NCBI GenBank assembly: GCA_966212235.1
Contig: CBIHPP010000005.1
Span: forward strand, 1 to 64,000
DNA: 64,000 nucleotides
Direction of reading: 5' to 3'
Source: Niastella sp966212235
Lineage (GTDB): Bacteria > Bacteroidota > Bacteroidia > Chitinophagales > Chitinophagaceae
Part shown: positions 52,714-60,997 of the stretch, piece after piece
Layout: each line of letters starts with the position of its first letter
Numbering within the stretch: the stretch's first letter is position 1
Made by a program: the position numbers and the translations under genes
The notes under the pieces: generated by a model
Databases searched by the model: none
Told to the model about the DNA's origin: nothing
What the model saw: only the letters and a program-made list of their open reading frames with translations

Positions 52714-53238
52714 TTGTATAACAATACAGTATTCATACTCACCAATCAGGCGTACAGCATTTTAAAGGACAGGGAGCTTATCAAAGATATTCTGCAGGAT
52801 GTTTTTGTAACCCTGTATACGAGAAGACATGAATTACCAACCGATCTGAACATCGTTGGCTATTTAACCAATGCGGTCAGGTATAAAGTATCAACCTTGT
52901 TAAGAGACCGGCTGTCGAAGGAAACACATCATTTGACGATTTTACATAGCGAGCAACGGGCAACATTTTCACAGCCCTTCCCTTATGAACATACTGAATT
53001 AAAAAAGCGCATCAGGGCAGGTATTGAAACCCTCCCCGAAAAATGCCGCCAGGCGTTTATGCTGAACCACTATGGCAGCATGAGCTATAAAGACATAGCG
53101 CAGGAAATGGGCATATCGGTTAAAACAGTGGAGAAACACATTGGCAAAGCCCTGCAGGTATTACGAAAAGAATTGAATGGGGAGAAACTGGTGAGTATGG
53201 TAATTATTTTAGTGACCACATTATTGCACGGTTTCTAA
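52714..53238 (+). CDS. FecI-like ECF sigma factor (N-terminus uncertain)
   Basis: Region 2 shows LIKDILQDVFVTLYTRR, and region 4 has LPEKCRQAFMLNHYGSMSYK then IAQEMGISVKTVEKHIGKAL. The frame starts at TTG 52714, but in-frame codons upstream, from 52666 on, encode DQLWSAIRQGDEKAFEL, exactly the conserved start of FecI-like factors. No ATG, GTG or TTG lies between the frame stop at 52582 and these residues; only ATT 52591 and CTG 52618 or 52627 could begin translation. Either a rare start codon is used or the 5' end is mutated. It is divergent from fecR and overlaps the OsmC gene end by 18 bp. Confidence 0.85.
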   Translation: MYNNTVFILTNQAYSILKDRELIKDILQDVFVTLYTRRHELPTDLNIVGYLTNAVRYKVSTLLRDRLSKETHHLTILHSEQRATFSQPFPYEHTELKKRIRAGIETLPEKCRQAFMLNHYGSMSYKDIAQEMGISVKTVEKHIGKALQVLRKELNGEKLVSMVIILVTTLLHGF

Positions 53239-53730
53239 TCCTGTTTCTATAGCTGTCCCGGCGCGTAAGGTTTGATACACCACGCAATACCTTTCTGTAA
53301 GTTGTAATAGTTTTTGCAACTTTTCATCATCAGCATCTGTATCCAAAACAAAAGATAACCGGATAGCCGTAAAACCAACCGGCGCTTCTTTCGATACACC
53401 TAATGTTCCCTTAAAATCAAGGTCCCCTTCAGCATTAACGGTCCCGGCTTTTATCTCTATGCCAATGGCAGTGGCTACCGCATTCAATGTAACGCCGGCA
53501 CAAGCCACCAGGGCCTGTAGCAGCATATCACCTGAACAGGCAAGTAAACCAGTGCCTCCCGTAGCAGGATGCAATCCGGCCTGAACCAACGCTTTTCCTG
53601 TTTCCACACTGCATGAAATGCCTTCACCGATATTTCCCTGTGCTTTCAAAGTAATAAAAGCAGCTTCAGGTTCATTGCGGTATTTTTCCTTAAGGGGCAA
53701 TTGGAGGTTCTTTAATTCGTCCGCCTTCAT
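53221..53730 (-). CDS. OsmC-family protein
   Basis: Two conserved Cys of the OsmC/Ohr fold are seen: Cys in LVACAGVTLNAVA (about residue 75) and Cys in ERYCVVYQTL (about 150). They form the thiol pair that reduces organic hydroperoxides. The Arg and Glu partners of Ohr are not clear, so it fits the broader OsmC group rather than Ohr. It is cytoplasmic. The gene is convergent with, and overlaps by 18 bp, the sigma factor gene. Confidence 0.9.
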   Translation of the reverse strand: MKADELKNLQLPLKEKYRNEPEAAFITLKAQGNIGEGISCSVETGKALVQAGLHPATGGTGLLACSGDMLLQALVACAGVTLNAVATAIGIEIKAGTVNAEGDLDFKGTLGVSKEAPVGFTAIRLSFVLDTDADDEKLQKLLQLTERYCVVYQTLRAGTAIETGLETVQ

Positions 53731-53871
53731 ATTTATATATTTTAAGTAATACGTCTCATGTCAGTTACCCGACATAAAACCATGCCCAAACATAATATAT
53801 TTGCTTATACTACCCTATTATCTATCTACGATTGCAGCCATACAAATTACCCGAACATTAAAAACATTTGT

Positions 53872-54066
53872 ATGACTGATAAAAATATAAAGAGGGCGCT
53901 AATAGTGGCTGTTGTTGTAGGTAGCTTGCTGAATACGATCAACAGCTATGATGTTTTCTGGTACGGCAACTTCACCACAAGAAATGTTATCAGGATCGTA
54001 TTGACCTATATAACCCCCTTTTGCGTTTCGTTGTATTCTTCTGTAAAGGCAACTAAAAGTGCGTAA
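53872..54066 (+). CDS. nrtS: NrtS-like small nitrate/nitrite transporter
   Basis: ATG 53872 gives 64 residues that match NrtS: KRALIVAVVVGSLLNTINSY, then a loop with YGNFTTRN, and IVLTYITPFCVSLYSSVKA. Two membrane helices are predicted (about 6-24 and 36-57). NrtS-type proteins are very small transporters described for nitrate and nitrite. An in-frame ATG at 53758 would add a poorly protein-like 38-residue lead. It is flanked by the OsmC and cupin genes; no nitrate-assimilation gene is nearby, so substrate remains an inference from family. Confidence 0.75.
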   Translation: MTDKNIKRALIVAVVVGSLLNTINSYDVFWYGNFTTRNVIRIVLTYITPFCVSLYSSVKATKSA

Positions 54067-54077
54067 AGGAACTGCAT

Positions 54078-54416
54078 TTACTTCAGGAAATCTTCCCGGT
54101 GCGGGGAAAACACATCGATCAACATACCGGCTTCCAAACAAACACAACCATGTATGGTATTGGGCGGCACATAGCACCCATCGCCTTTGCGGATGATCTT
54201 CTTTTCGTTTCCGATGGTAAACTCAAAAACACCGCCTTCCACATAAGTGGCCTGTGTATGCGGATGTTGATGCAATGAGCCTACCCCACCGGTTTCAAAT
54301 TTTACTTTTACCAGCATAACGCGGTCATCGTATCCATAGATCTGCCGTTGTATGCCATTGCCTACATCTTCCCAGGGAATGTCTTTCTCAAACTGGAACA
54401 CACTGCTTTGTATCAT
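54078..54416 (-). CDS. Small cupin-domain protein
   Basis: A single cupin barrel fills the 112 residues. The metal-ligand motif is HQHPHTQATYVEGG (two His and a Glu), and the second motif is NTIHGCV with one His. Many such cupins are metal-dependent dioxygenases or sugar-binding sensors. The acidic first residues and lack of a signal suggest a cytoplasmic location. It is convergent with NrtS. The function is unknown. Confidence 0.88.
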   Translation of the reverse strand: MIQSSVFQFEKDIPWEDVGNGIQRQIYGYDDRVMLVKVKFETGGVGSLHQHPHTQATYVEGGVFEFTIGNEKKIIRKGDGCYVPPNTIHGCVCLEAGMLIDVFSPHREDFLK

Positions 54417-54469
54417 AACTGCCTGATTATTTAAGTGCCACCAAAAATAGGCATAACTTCATTTCATCG

Positions 54470-55501
54470 CTAATCGCCTTCTACCTTTTCAGCATCCGGG
54501 TGAAACTCAAACATATTATCCATATATAAAGTGCCGTTATTTCCAGTTAAAACAAACGCCCGGTTATTGATAGTAAAGGCAATGGCCCCTTCGCGCCCTT
54601 TTGCTTCGAACCCTGTTTTTTCTTTCCATGTATCTGCATCGGCATCATACTGCCAGGAGCTTGAAGCATATGCACCCATTACACCGGTGGTTATATAGCC
54701 ATAATTGTTCAACGTAAAGGCAACGGCATTCTGGCGCACAATAGAAGTATACTTATCATCATAGGACTCGTTGCTGTAATTATATACGGGTCTTTTGATC
54801 GTCCATTTATTGAGTCCCGGATCAAACTCATACAGATCCTTTTGTACCTCCCCGTTATTATTACCATTCAGCACATATGCTTTATCTTTTAGAACTAAAG
54901 CAACAGCTCCTCTGGTCTTCCGGGGAGCGGCGGCCATTTCTTTCCATTGCAAACCGGCAGGCGCTGTTGGATCAAATTCCCAGCAATCATTAAAGCCTTT
55001 GCCATCGCAGCCGGCATACACATAGCCCCTTGATCCAATGGCAAACCCTGTGGCATCATAACGGGCTTCAGCGGGCAAGTTATCTTTGGGTGTCCAGGTT
55101 TGTGCAACGGGATCATACTCCCAAAAATCCTGCATAGCCATGGCTGTTTTACTGTTATACCCTGTACCAATGTATCCTTTTCCATTGACCGTAAAGGCAA
55201 CGGCCCCATTCCTGGGCTCGGCTGGTAATGCTGGTTTTTTGGACCAGGTGCCACTAAGCACGTCATACGCATACATATCATTATAAGGACCCTTATCCGC
55301 TGACCCTGTTAATACATAAGCCGTATTGCCTATAACAAAAGCGACAGCTTCACTTCTGGGGTCTCCTCTGAAATCGGCAGCGGTGGTCCAGTTACCAACG
55401 ATCACTTCACTTCCGCTGGAAGGTCTTCTACAGGCGGGAGCAAAACAAATACTATAAAGCAATAAGCAACATACCGGCAGGGTAGCATACACGTTTTTCA
55501 T
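54470..55501 (-). CDS. Kelch-repeat lipoprotein
   Basis: ATG 55501 gives a signal with lipobox FAPAC (Cys24). Six or so kelch repeats follow with the usual blade pattern: EAVAFVIGNTAYVLTGS, then DMYAYDVLSGTWSKKPALPA, NGAVAFTVNGKGYIGTG, DFWEYDPVAQTWTPKDNLPA and so on. Kelch propellers bind sugars or proteins; bacterial lipoproteins of this type include N-acetylneuraminate epimerase-like proteins, but catalytic residues are not assigned here. In-frame ATGs upstream, to 55570, are not needed. It is monocistronic. Confidence 0.9.
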   Translation of the reverse strand: MKNVYATLPVCCLLLYSICFAPACRRPSSGSEVIVGNWTTAADFRGDPRSEAVAFVIGNTAYVLTGSADKGPYNDMYAYDVLSGTWSKKPALPAEPRNGAVAFTVNGKGYIGTGYNSKTAMAMQDFWEYDPVAQTWTPKDNLPAEARYDATGFAIGSRGYVYAGCDGKGFNDCWEFDPTAPAGLQWKEMAAAPRKTRGAVALVLKDKAYVLNGNNNGEVQKDLYEFDPGLNKWTIKRPVYNYSNESYDDKYTSIVRQNAVAFTLNNYGYITTGVMGAYASSSWQYDADADTWKEKTGFEAKGREGAIAFTINNRAFVLTGNNGTLYMDNMFEFHPDAEKVEGD

Positions 55502-55622
55502 CTGTAAATATTTATGGTGTTTGGTTAACCCGATGACCATCCGGATCATGGCGCCGTGTGCCATAAACAAAACTTTAACAGATGAAGCGGTGGGGGATAC
55601 TTCGCAGTATGATTAATCATGA

Positions 55623-55638
55623 AAAGCATATATGCTTT
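55623..55638. promoter_or_regulatory. 16-bp perfect palindrome upstream of the kelch gene
   Basis: AAAGCATATATGCTTT lies 122 bp upstream of the kelch lipoprotein start and 75 bp past the AbiEii stop. It could be an operator. It is too short and lacks a T-run to be a terminator. Confidence 0.3.
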
Positions 55639-55712
55639 CGTAGCATCTTATCCATTAATGATTTTTTTAACTAAGTAATAAGAAAACCGGGGAAAATGAA
55701 CTTAAGTATTTA

Positions 55713-56708
55713 TTAATTTATGTCTTCTGCAACCGTGATCGTCCAATCGACACCTGAAAGGCGATTTTTTATCAGTTGAAGTGTTTTAAATATTTCTTCA
55801 GCTTTGGGAAAATCATTTCCAAAAACCATTGCCCTGAAATCGCTTTCATAAACGCCTCTCAAGCCTTCCCATACAACATCAAGTTCTTTAAAAATAAGCG
55901 CCTCAACGGGATGGTTTTTCAGCCATTGGTTGTTGGATTTGTAACTGACCACATCGTCCTTACCAACTTTCAGGAGCATTTGTATGAAATTGTCTGAATA
56001 GAAAAACCCTGCAAATGGCTCAACACGCAATAATTGATGTAAATCATAAGCATGCCGGATCTTCATCTTCAATACTTCAACTGGATTTTCAACATAGGAG
56101 AAACGCACAAGGCTCATAATTTTTTCACATAGTGTTCTTACAGGCGATAAAACTTTTGCATCAAATGGAAGCAACCCATATTCTTCGGCCAACCCTTTTT
56201 GGCTTCCTTTCAATATCATATCATAGATGAAGGAATTTATTGGCATTTTCATATAAGGTTCAAAATAACCTAACCAGGTCGCTTCTATTATGATTACATC
56301 TCTGACCTGACCATAATTACCGGTAAACCGTTTATGATAGGTATGCGCTGTTTTTCTATTCATACCCATTTTTACTGTTACTTCAGGTAATGCAACTTCG
56401 GGAAGTACATTTGATACAATCTCGCTAATTGATCTGATCTTCCAGGTCAATCTGTTATTTGACTCATTTTCCCGTCTTATAACTACCAGATCAATGTCTT
56501 CAGAAAATCGCTTTATTATGTTAAAGCATTTTAATAAGGAAGTACCGCCTTTAAAAACTGTTTCAGAGCCAATCTCGCTCTTAAACAATGTATGAAGAGC
56601 AAAAGTTACCCAGTAATCTTTTTCAACAAATATTTCCGGGATCCCCTGTTGCTGTGCAGTAAATTGTACCGCTTGTCTGAATAAATTCTCATTCTCGTGG
56701 AGTGTCAT
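55713..56708 (-). CDS. abiEii: AbiEii-type nucleotidyltransferase toxin
   Basis: The nucleotidyltransferase motif is GGTSLLKCF with EDIDLVV (Asp-Ile-Asp) a few residues on, as in AbiEii/AbiGii toxins. Residues 1-40 are the usual helical lead (FVEKDYWVTFALHTLF). The rest carries the helical C-terminal domain. Family members transfer nucleotides to tRNA or other targets to stop growth during phage infection. ATG 56708 is chosen because it overlaps the antitoxin stop by 20 bp. It is 331 residues, normal for the type. Confidence 0.9.
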   Translation of the reverse strand: MTLHENENLFRQAVQFTAQQQGIPEIFVEKDYWVTFALHTLFKSEIGSETVFKGGTSLLKCFNIIKRFSEDIDLVVIRRENESNNRLTWKIRSISEIVSNVLPEVALPEVTVKMGMNRKTAHTYHKRFTGNYGQVRDVIIIEATWLGYFEPYMKMPINSFIYDMILKGSQKGLAEEYGLLPFDAKVLSPVRTLCEKIMSLVRFSYVENPVEVLKMKIRHAYDLHQLLRVEPFAGFFYSDNFIQMLLKVGKDDVVSYKSNNQWLKNHPVEALIFKELDVVWEGLRGVYESDFRAMVFGNDFPKAEEIFKTLQLIKNRLSGVDWTITVAEDIN

Positions 56709-57429
56709 TGATATTCCAGTTTTCTGCATTATCAATATGTTTGTAAACTCCGGGAATCTTATATGCAGTGACTGGATTGAGGGTCTTTCGTAATGCCTTA
56801 GCTAATTGTATGTTTCCAATTATTTCAAACATGCTTCCTGTAAGCGCCCGCGTTGCTGCAGGATATTTAAGCAAGAGCCTGGCCATGTTTTTTTGATCTG
56901 CGGGACCCAGATCTTTTATTATTCGCAATAAACGTTTGTAGGAGGTTCCGGGCAAGGTGTCAGGAATTTTTCTTATATATCGAATAGCATCAAGAATTTG
57001 CAGCAAAGGAATATTTTCCTTAGTTATCTCATTTTTTTGTTTAATAAATGATATAGTATATCTGCCACGTTCGAAAGGAGACCGGATATCATTTTTCCCG
57101 ATTTGAATAGCATTACTTACCTGAGTGGTTAGCCCTAACTTATTATAGATGCTATAACCAGTAAGGTAACCAATAACCTTTCCATTTGCTTCTAGCAGAT
57201 CTTTTACTATTTGATACTGATCTGGTTCTAAACTACCAAATACAGTTTCTTCGGGCTTATAATATTTACCCTTTGCGAGTTTTACCAGTTTTTGGGCTGC
57301 CACCATCCGGTTTAAGGCCTTTATAATTGCTTCCTTCTGTTCTGGCTGCTTCATAAAATCGGCATAAGAGAAAACATGCCCTTTAGGCAATTTCTCTAGC
57401 TGCTTCTTTATAAAGTCTGTTGTTTTCAT
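56689..57429 (-). CDS. abiEi: AbiEi-type antitoxin
   Basis: The 246-residue protein begins with the winged-helix of AbiEi antitoxins (DFIKKQLEKLPKGHVFSYAD, KALNRMVAAQKLVKLAKGKYY) and continues with the AbiEi C-terminal region (LTTQVSNAIQIG, FERGRYTISFIKQ). It matches the DUF6088 group. AbiEi proteins bind inverted repeats upstream of their own operon and repress it. A perfect 32-bp palindrome lies 26 bp upstream of ATG 57429. It precedes and overlaps abiEii by 20 bp, so the pair is coupled in translation. The system is a type IV toxin-antitoxin pair acting against phages. Confidence 0.9.
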   Translation of the reverse strand: MKTTDFIKKQLEKLPKGHVFSYADFMKQPEQKEAIIKALNRMVAAQKLVKLAKGKYYKPEETVFGSLEPDQYQIVKDLLEANGKVIGYLTGYSIYNKLGLTTQVSNAIQIGKNDIRSPFERGRYTISFIKQKNEITKENIPLLQILDAIRYIRKIPDTLPGTSYKRLLRIIKDLGPADQKNMARLLLKYPAATRALTGSMFEIIGNIQLAKALRKTLNPVTAYKIPGVYKHIDNAENWNINDTPRE

Positions 57430-57454
57430 TCTTACTCCCCACGAATATACACAA

Positions 57455-57486
57455 TTGTCCAGTTTTTTGTACAAAAAACTGGACAA
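57455..57486. promoter_or_regulatory. Perfect 32-bp palindrome upstream of abiEi, probable operator
   Basis: Half-site TTGTCCAGTTTTTTGT at 57455-57470 is exactly mirrored at 57471-57486. It ends 26 bp before abiEi. On the minus strand it includes TTG, and 22 bp later comes TATATTCG, close to the Bacteroidota -33/-7 promoter pattern (TTG, TAnnTTTG). Binding there would block the promoter. This is the site where an AbiEi dimer should act. Confidence 0.75.
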
Positions 57487-57595
57487 ACCGAATCTCCACA
57501 ATTATGAACTTCAGGTGAATATTCAATAACCTCTTGTTTACCAGCCCATAAAATAGCGTATTTTTATAATACCGTTCCTTTATTATTTTCGATGC

Positions 57596-58069
57596 ATGAC
57601 AGGTAAGCAACTGGCAAAATATAAACACCCGATATTATATGGTATATCCCTGGCCATATTATTATTTTTATTGAAATGGCTTCAGTACCGTTTTGTTATT
57701 ATCGACCATGCCCTGGAAATTTACATCGGGGCCATTGCGTTAATTTTTACAGCCCTGGGCATCTGGCTGGCGCTGAAACTGGCCAGGCCGAAAATTCATA
57801 CCGTTATAGTGGAAAAGGAAATTTATAAAACGCCCGCCAATACTTTTACCATCAATGAAGATCAGCTGGCTAAACTTGGTATAAGCAAACGGGAACTGGA
57901 AGTGCTGCAACTAATTGCCGAGGGTTTGAGCAACCAGGAGATAGCCGCCCGTTTATTTGTTTCTTTGAATACGATTAAAACACATTCTTCGCGCATCTTT
58001 GAAAAACTGGATGTAAAGCGCCGTACGCAGGCTATAGAAAAAGCTAAAAGACTGAACCTCATTCCTTAA
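57596..58069 (+). CDS. Membrane-anchored LuxR-type regulator
   Basis: Two hydrophobic segments (about 13-30 and 38-60) precede a LuxR helix-turn-helix (about 92-152: ISKRELEVLQLIAEGLSNQE then NTIKTHSSRIFEKLDVKRR). There is no receiver domain, so it is a membrane-bound transcription factor. Such proteins are common in Bacteroidota and may respond to a membrane or partner signal. It is divergent from abiEi. The DUF4199 gene follows after 146 bp. Confidence 0.88.
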   Translation: MTGKQLAKYKHPILYGISLAILLFLLKWLQYRFVIIDHALEIYIGAIALIFTALGIWLALKLARPKIHTVIVEKEIYKTPANTFTINEDQLAKLGISKRELEVLQLIAEGLSNQEIAARLFVSLNTIKTHSSRIFEKLDVKRRTQAIEKAKRLNLIP

Positions 58070-58215
58070 ATCCATTCACCCGTTAGTATAAAAAACAGCG
58101 TTGACACTAAAATCACTCTAAAGTATGAACGGAATTTCCGTTTTGCCCTTCATTTTTGTGGCATAGGCGGCCCTGAGTGCCAGGCCGTAGTTATTCATCA
58201 CTAAAAGTAACACTA

Positions 58216-58764
58216 ATGAAAAAAAATGTATTAGTATTTGGATTGCTGTCCGGTTCTATCATCACCGCTTTTATGATATACTCCACGCTGATGTGTTATA
58301 AAAATGCCGATTTTAAGGCCAGCGAAGTAGTTGGGTATGCCGGCATGTTGATCGCCTTTGCCTTTATTTTTGTGGGCATTAAAAATTACCGCGATAAGTA
58401 TAACAACGGGGTGATCAGTTTTGGAAAAGCGTTTAAAGTAGGTTTATTCATTACGCTTCTCGCTTCTACGCTGTATGTGCTGGCCTGGGTAATTGAATAT
58501 TATGTTTTCGTTCCCGACTGGCTGGATAAATACTGTACCCATATGATCAACGAAGCCAAAACAGGCGGCGTTACCCAGCTTGAACTGGATAAAACAAACG
58601 CGCAAATGAACTGGTATAAAGAAATGTATAAAAATCCGCTCTTTTTGGTGCTGCTTACCTACGTGGAGGTGCTGCCCATTGGCCTGGTTATTTCTCTCAT
58701 CAGTGCCCTGATATTAAAACGTAAAAGGAAACGCGAAAGCCTGACTACCGCAATTGCTTCCTGA
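58216..58764 (+). CDS. DUF4199-family membrane protein
   Basis: ATG 58216 gives 182 residues with helices at about 5-25, 35-55, 72-95 and 145-170. The family's layout is present: an N-terminal Lys-Lys-Asn start, GVISFGKAFKVGLFITLLAS in the middle, and a loop with helical Lys/Glu segment (INEAKTGGVTQLELDKTNAQ) before the last helix. DUF4199 is found mainly in Bacteroidota and has no known function. It is monocistronic. Confidence 0.85.
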   Translation: MKKNVLVFGLLSGSIITAFMIYSTLMCYKNADFKASEVVGYAGMLIAFAFIFVGIKNYRDKYNNGVISFGKAFKVGLFITLLASTLYVLAWVIEYYVFVPDWLDKYCTHMINEAKTGGVTQLELDKTNAQMNWYKEMYKNPLFLVLLTYVEVLPIGLVISLISALILKRKRKRESLTTAIAS

Positions 58765-58903
58765 TTTCGCTCCCGATCTGGCTACAATGCAAGGAATTTG
58801 TTGAGAGTATACGAAAAGCAGAACGTCAAATACGAAACACTATTAAAGCTGTAACTTTAATAGAGCCTGGAGATAAAAAAATGATCCATCAAACAGACGA
58901 CGT

Positions 58904-59689
58904 ATGCTAAAAGTATTGTCTTTACAAATAGCCGACAGCATTGATATAAAACAATTTAAAACGGTATTTAAGGCTGAGTTGCTGCATGGGGATTCCGACG
59001 AATTGTTTTACAGGGTGAAGGCACTGCCACAGAAGTTTGCCTATATCTTCAAATATGGCATCGTGAGTTTGCTTGGCTATAACGAAGTGGAGACCATGGC
59101 ATTCATCCAGGCTATTGCACCCTATTGCAAAAACCTGTTCGACCAGCACATCAGTGATGAATTTGATATTGAAGTAAATGCAGGCCGCAATAAATTCGGC
59201 TATAATAAAATTGAAATAGAAGGCGCCACTACCGAAGCCCTGCGGCTCATTATGCTAAACGTGTCCCAGTCTGTAGCATTGGATCATTTCAGCCAGCAAA
59301 CCAACTTGTTGCTGGAGGAAACCACTCATCACACCCAGCGACTGGAGCGGAAAGGCCGGCTCGACCTTTCGGGCACCAACCTCAAAAAATACATTGGCCG
59401 CACGCTGAACCTCAAAAACCGCATTGAGGCCAACCTGTATATTTTTGACTCACCTGAAGAAACCTGGGAAGATGAGAACCTGAACCGGCTGGACATTGGT
59501 CTTAAAAGAACATTCGACCTGCAGGCCCGGTTCAGAACTATCCGCGAGGGGTTGGAAATCGTAAAAGAAAACCTCGACTTATTTAAAGACCTGCTTCAAT
59601 ACAGGAACAGTATTGTGCTGGAGTGGATCATTATCATCCTCATCCTGGTTGAAGTGATCAACCTGTTCGTTGAAAAATTAATCAGGTAA
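58904..59689 (+). CDS. RMD1/YagE (DUF155) family protein
   Basis: The 261-residue protein fits YagE/RMD1: an N-terminal region with FKAELLHGDSDELFYRVK, the family stretch KFAYIFKYGIVSLLGYNEVE, the long helical middle with VALDHFSQQTNLLLEETTHH, and a C-terminal membrane segment (about 238-257). Eukaryotic relatives act in mitochondrial division and translation; bacterial ones are uncharacterised. It is 15 bp from the convergent SET gene end. A role in membrane organisation is inferred only from the yeast homologue. Confidence 0.88.
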   Translation: MLKVLSLQIADSIDIKQFKTVFKAELLHGDSDELFYRVKALPQKFAYIFKYGIVSLLGYNEVETMAFIQAIAPYCKNLFDQHISDEFDIEVNAGRNKFGYNKIEIEGATTEALRLIMLNVSQSVALDHFSQQTNLLLEETTHHTQRLERKGRLDLSGTNLKKYIGRTLNLKNRIEANLYIFDSPEETWEDENLNRLDIGLKRTFDLQARFRTIREGLEIVKENLDLFKDLLQYRNSIVLEWIIIILILVEVINLFVEKLIR

Positions 59690-59704
59690 CAGCATTGCCA
59701 CGCT

Positions 59705-60394
59705 TTACACTTTTGCAAGCGACCGCCTGGTGGTGGTAGCCTGCACCTTTTTGCCTGATACGTTTACTTTAAGTGCTTTGCCGTTTGTTTTAGGCGATCT
59801 GCCATTCACTTCTTTGCCATTCACTTTGGCCCCTTTGCCATTTATCTTCGAAGCCTGGCCATTTACTTTGGTAGCCTGGCCGTTTACCTTTTTGCCATTC
59901 ACCTTTGTTGCCTTGCCATTTACCTTCGTAGCCTTGCCATTTACTTTGGTTCCCTTAGCGAGCAATTCCTTTTTCGCTTTTTCATCAATACGCATGTTAT
60001 GGCGTATCACCTGCCAGTATTCAGGGCCGTAGCTCACGAAGATCTCTCCGCCGGCCGGAATATCTTTTGCCGCTTCGATAAATACCCGAACGCCATCTTC
60101 AACATATTCGGCGTTATTATTAATGTCTTTTACTCGTTGTAAGCCCCGGGCATCATTCGCATACCTGGCCATGGCTTTTTTGTCATTCAACGCATCAATT
60201 ACAAAATTGCGTTTTACATAATAAATGTAAGGACTCTCTTCCTCGTCTTGCCGCACTTCTTTCCAGGTTCTTGTTCTGCCCTTATACTCTACAATCCGGG
60301 TTCCTTTGGGAATTAATTTCTTGGTAAATAATCCTTTTCCAGCGCCGGGTAAGGTTGATGTTTTAACGTACAACTGTTTCTCCAGGAATGCCAT
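59705..60394 (-). CDS. SET-domain protein with a lysine-rich heptad-repeat tail
   Basis: Residues 1-135 form a compact SET domain: GAGKGLFTKKLIPKGTRI, the pseudoknot region ARYANDARGLQR with INNNAEY, and VSYGPEYW with the catalytic-type Tyr. It should transfer methyl from SAM to lysine. From about 150 to the end, near-exact repeats of ATKVNGK (with KVNGQ, KINGKGA and KVNGKEV variants) make a basic tail. In DNA this is a 21-bp period. The tail may bind nucleic acid like an H1/Hc1-type protein, or be its own substrate; neither is shown. The gene is convergent with YagE. It is cytoplasmic. Confidence 0.85.
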   Translation of the reverse strand: MAFLEKQLYVKTSTLPGAGKGLFTKKLIPKGTRIVEYKGRTRTWKEVRQDEEESPYIYYVKRNFVIDALNDKKAMARYANDARGLQRVKDINNNAEYVEDGVRVFIEAAKDIPAGGEIFVSYGPEYWQVIRHNMRIDEKAKKELLAKGTKVNGKATKVNGKATKVNGKKVNGQATKVNGQASKINGKGAKVNGKEVNGRSPKTNGKALKVNVSGKKVQATTTRRSLAKV

Positions 60395-60997
60395 TCAATA
60401 AAAAAATAAGTAGTTTAAAAAGATACTTTTACTATATATCAAAACCAACAGGCCATTAACCGTACCATTTATTAGTTTATTGTGCGAGGTACGATAATAA
60501 TATTCCGTTTGCCAATAACCGAAAATGAAAGGTTAAACAGGCGCCGAAGATAAGAACTAAAGTGATAATTTTTACATGCTGTTGTTAATGAACAGGTATA
60601 TTATCTAATAGAACTATATAAAGAATCGCGAACATCGTTAACGATTATCACCTCCTTACCACGAACAAAAAAGTCTGCCATTATTTGCCGGCAACGTTCC
60701 CGGAACTATACCGGCATGCTGATCAGCCTGCTAAAAATGCAGCAACCCGGTTAGCAATGACGGACGTTCAAACCCCAAAAATCGAGCTGTAAGCCCCCTT
60801 TTCTCTATACAAAATAACACTTACCACCCACTATATAGTTCACCTATCGGCCAAATCCCACCAGTAACACAACTGGAATAAAATCCCATACATGGAAAAT
60901 TCCCAATTGGCGCCACTTGATAAGCCGTTAATAGTAAGCTACTTACATTTTGGCATCTGACTGGATTATTATGATGTGTGCAACAAAACCCAATAAA
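60395..60997. other. Gene-free stretch of about 600 bp
   Basis: I find no convincing coding frame, hairpin with T-run or repeat here. It separates the start of the SET gene (minus) from the start of the T9SS cargo gene (plus), so it should contain two divergent promoters. Confidence 0.5.

Noticed and set aside
53758..53871. N-terminal extension of NrtS
   Set aside because: The 38 residues have many His, Cys, Tyr and Asn and no membrane segment; the family start fits ATG 53872.
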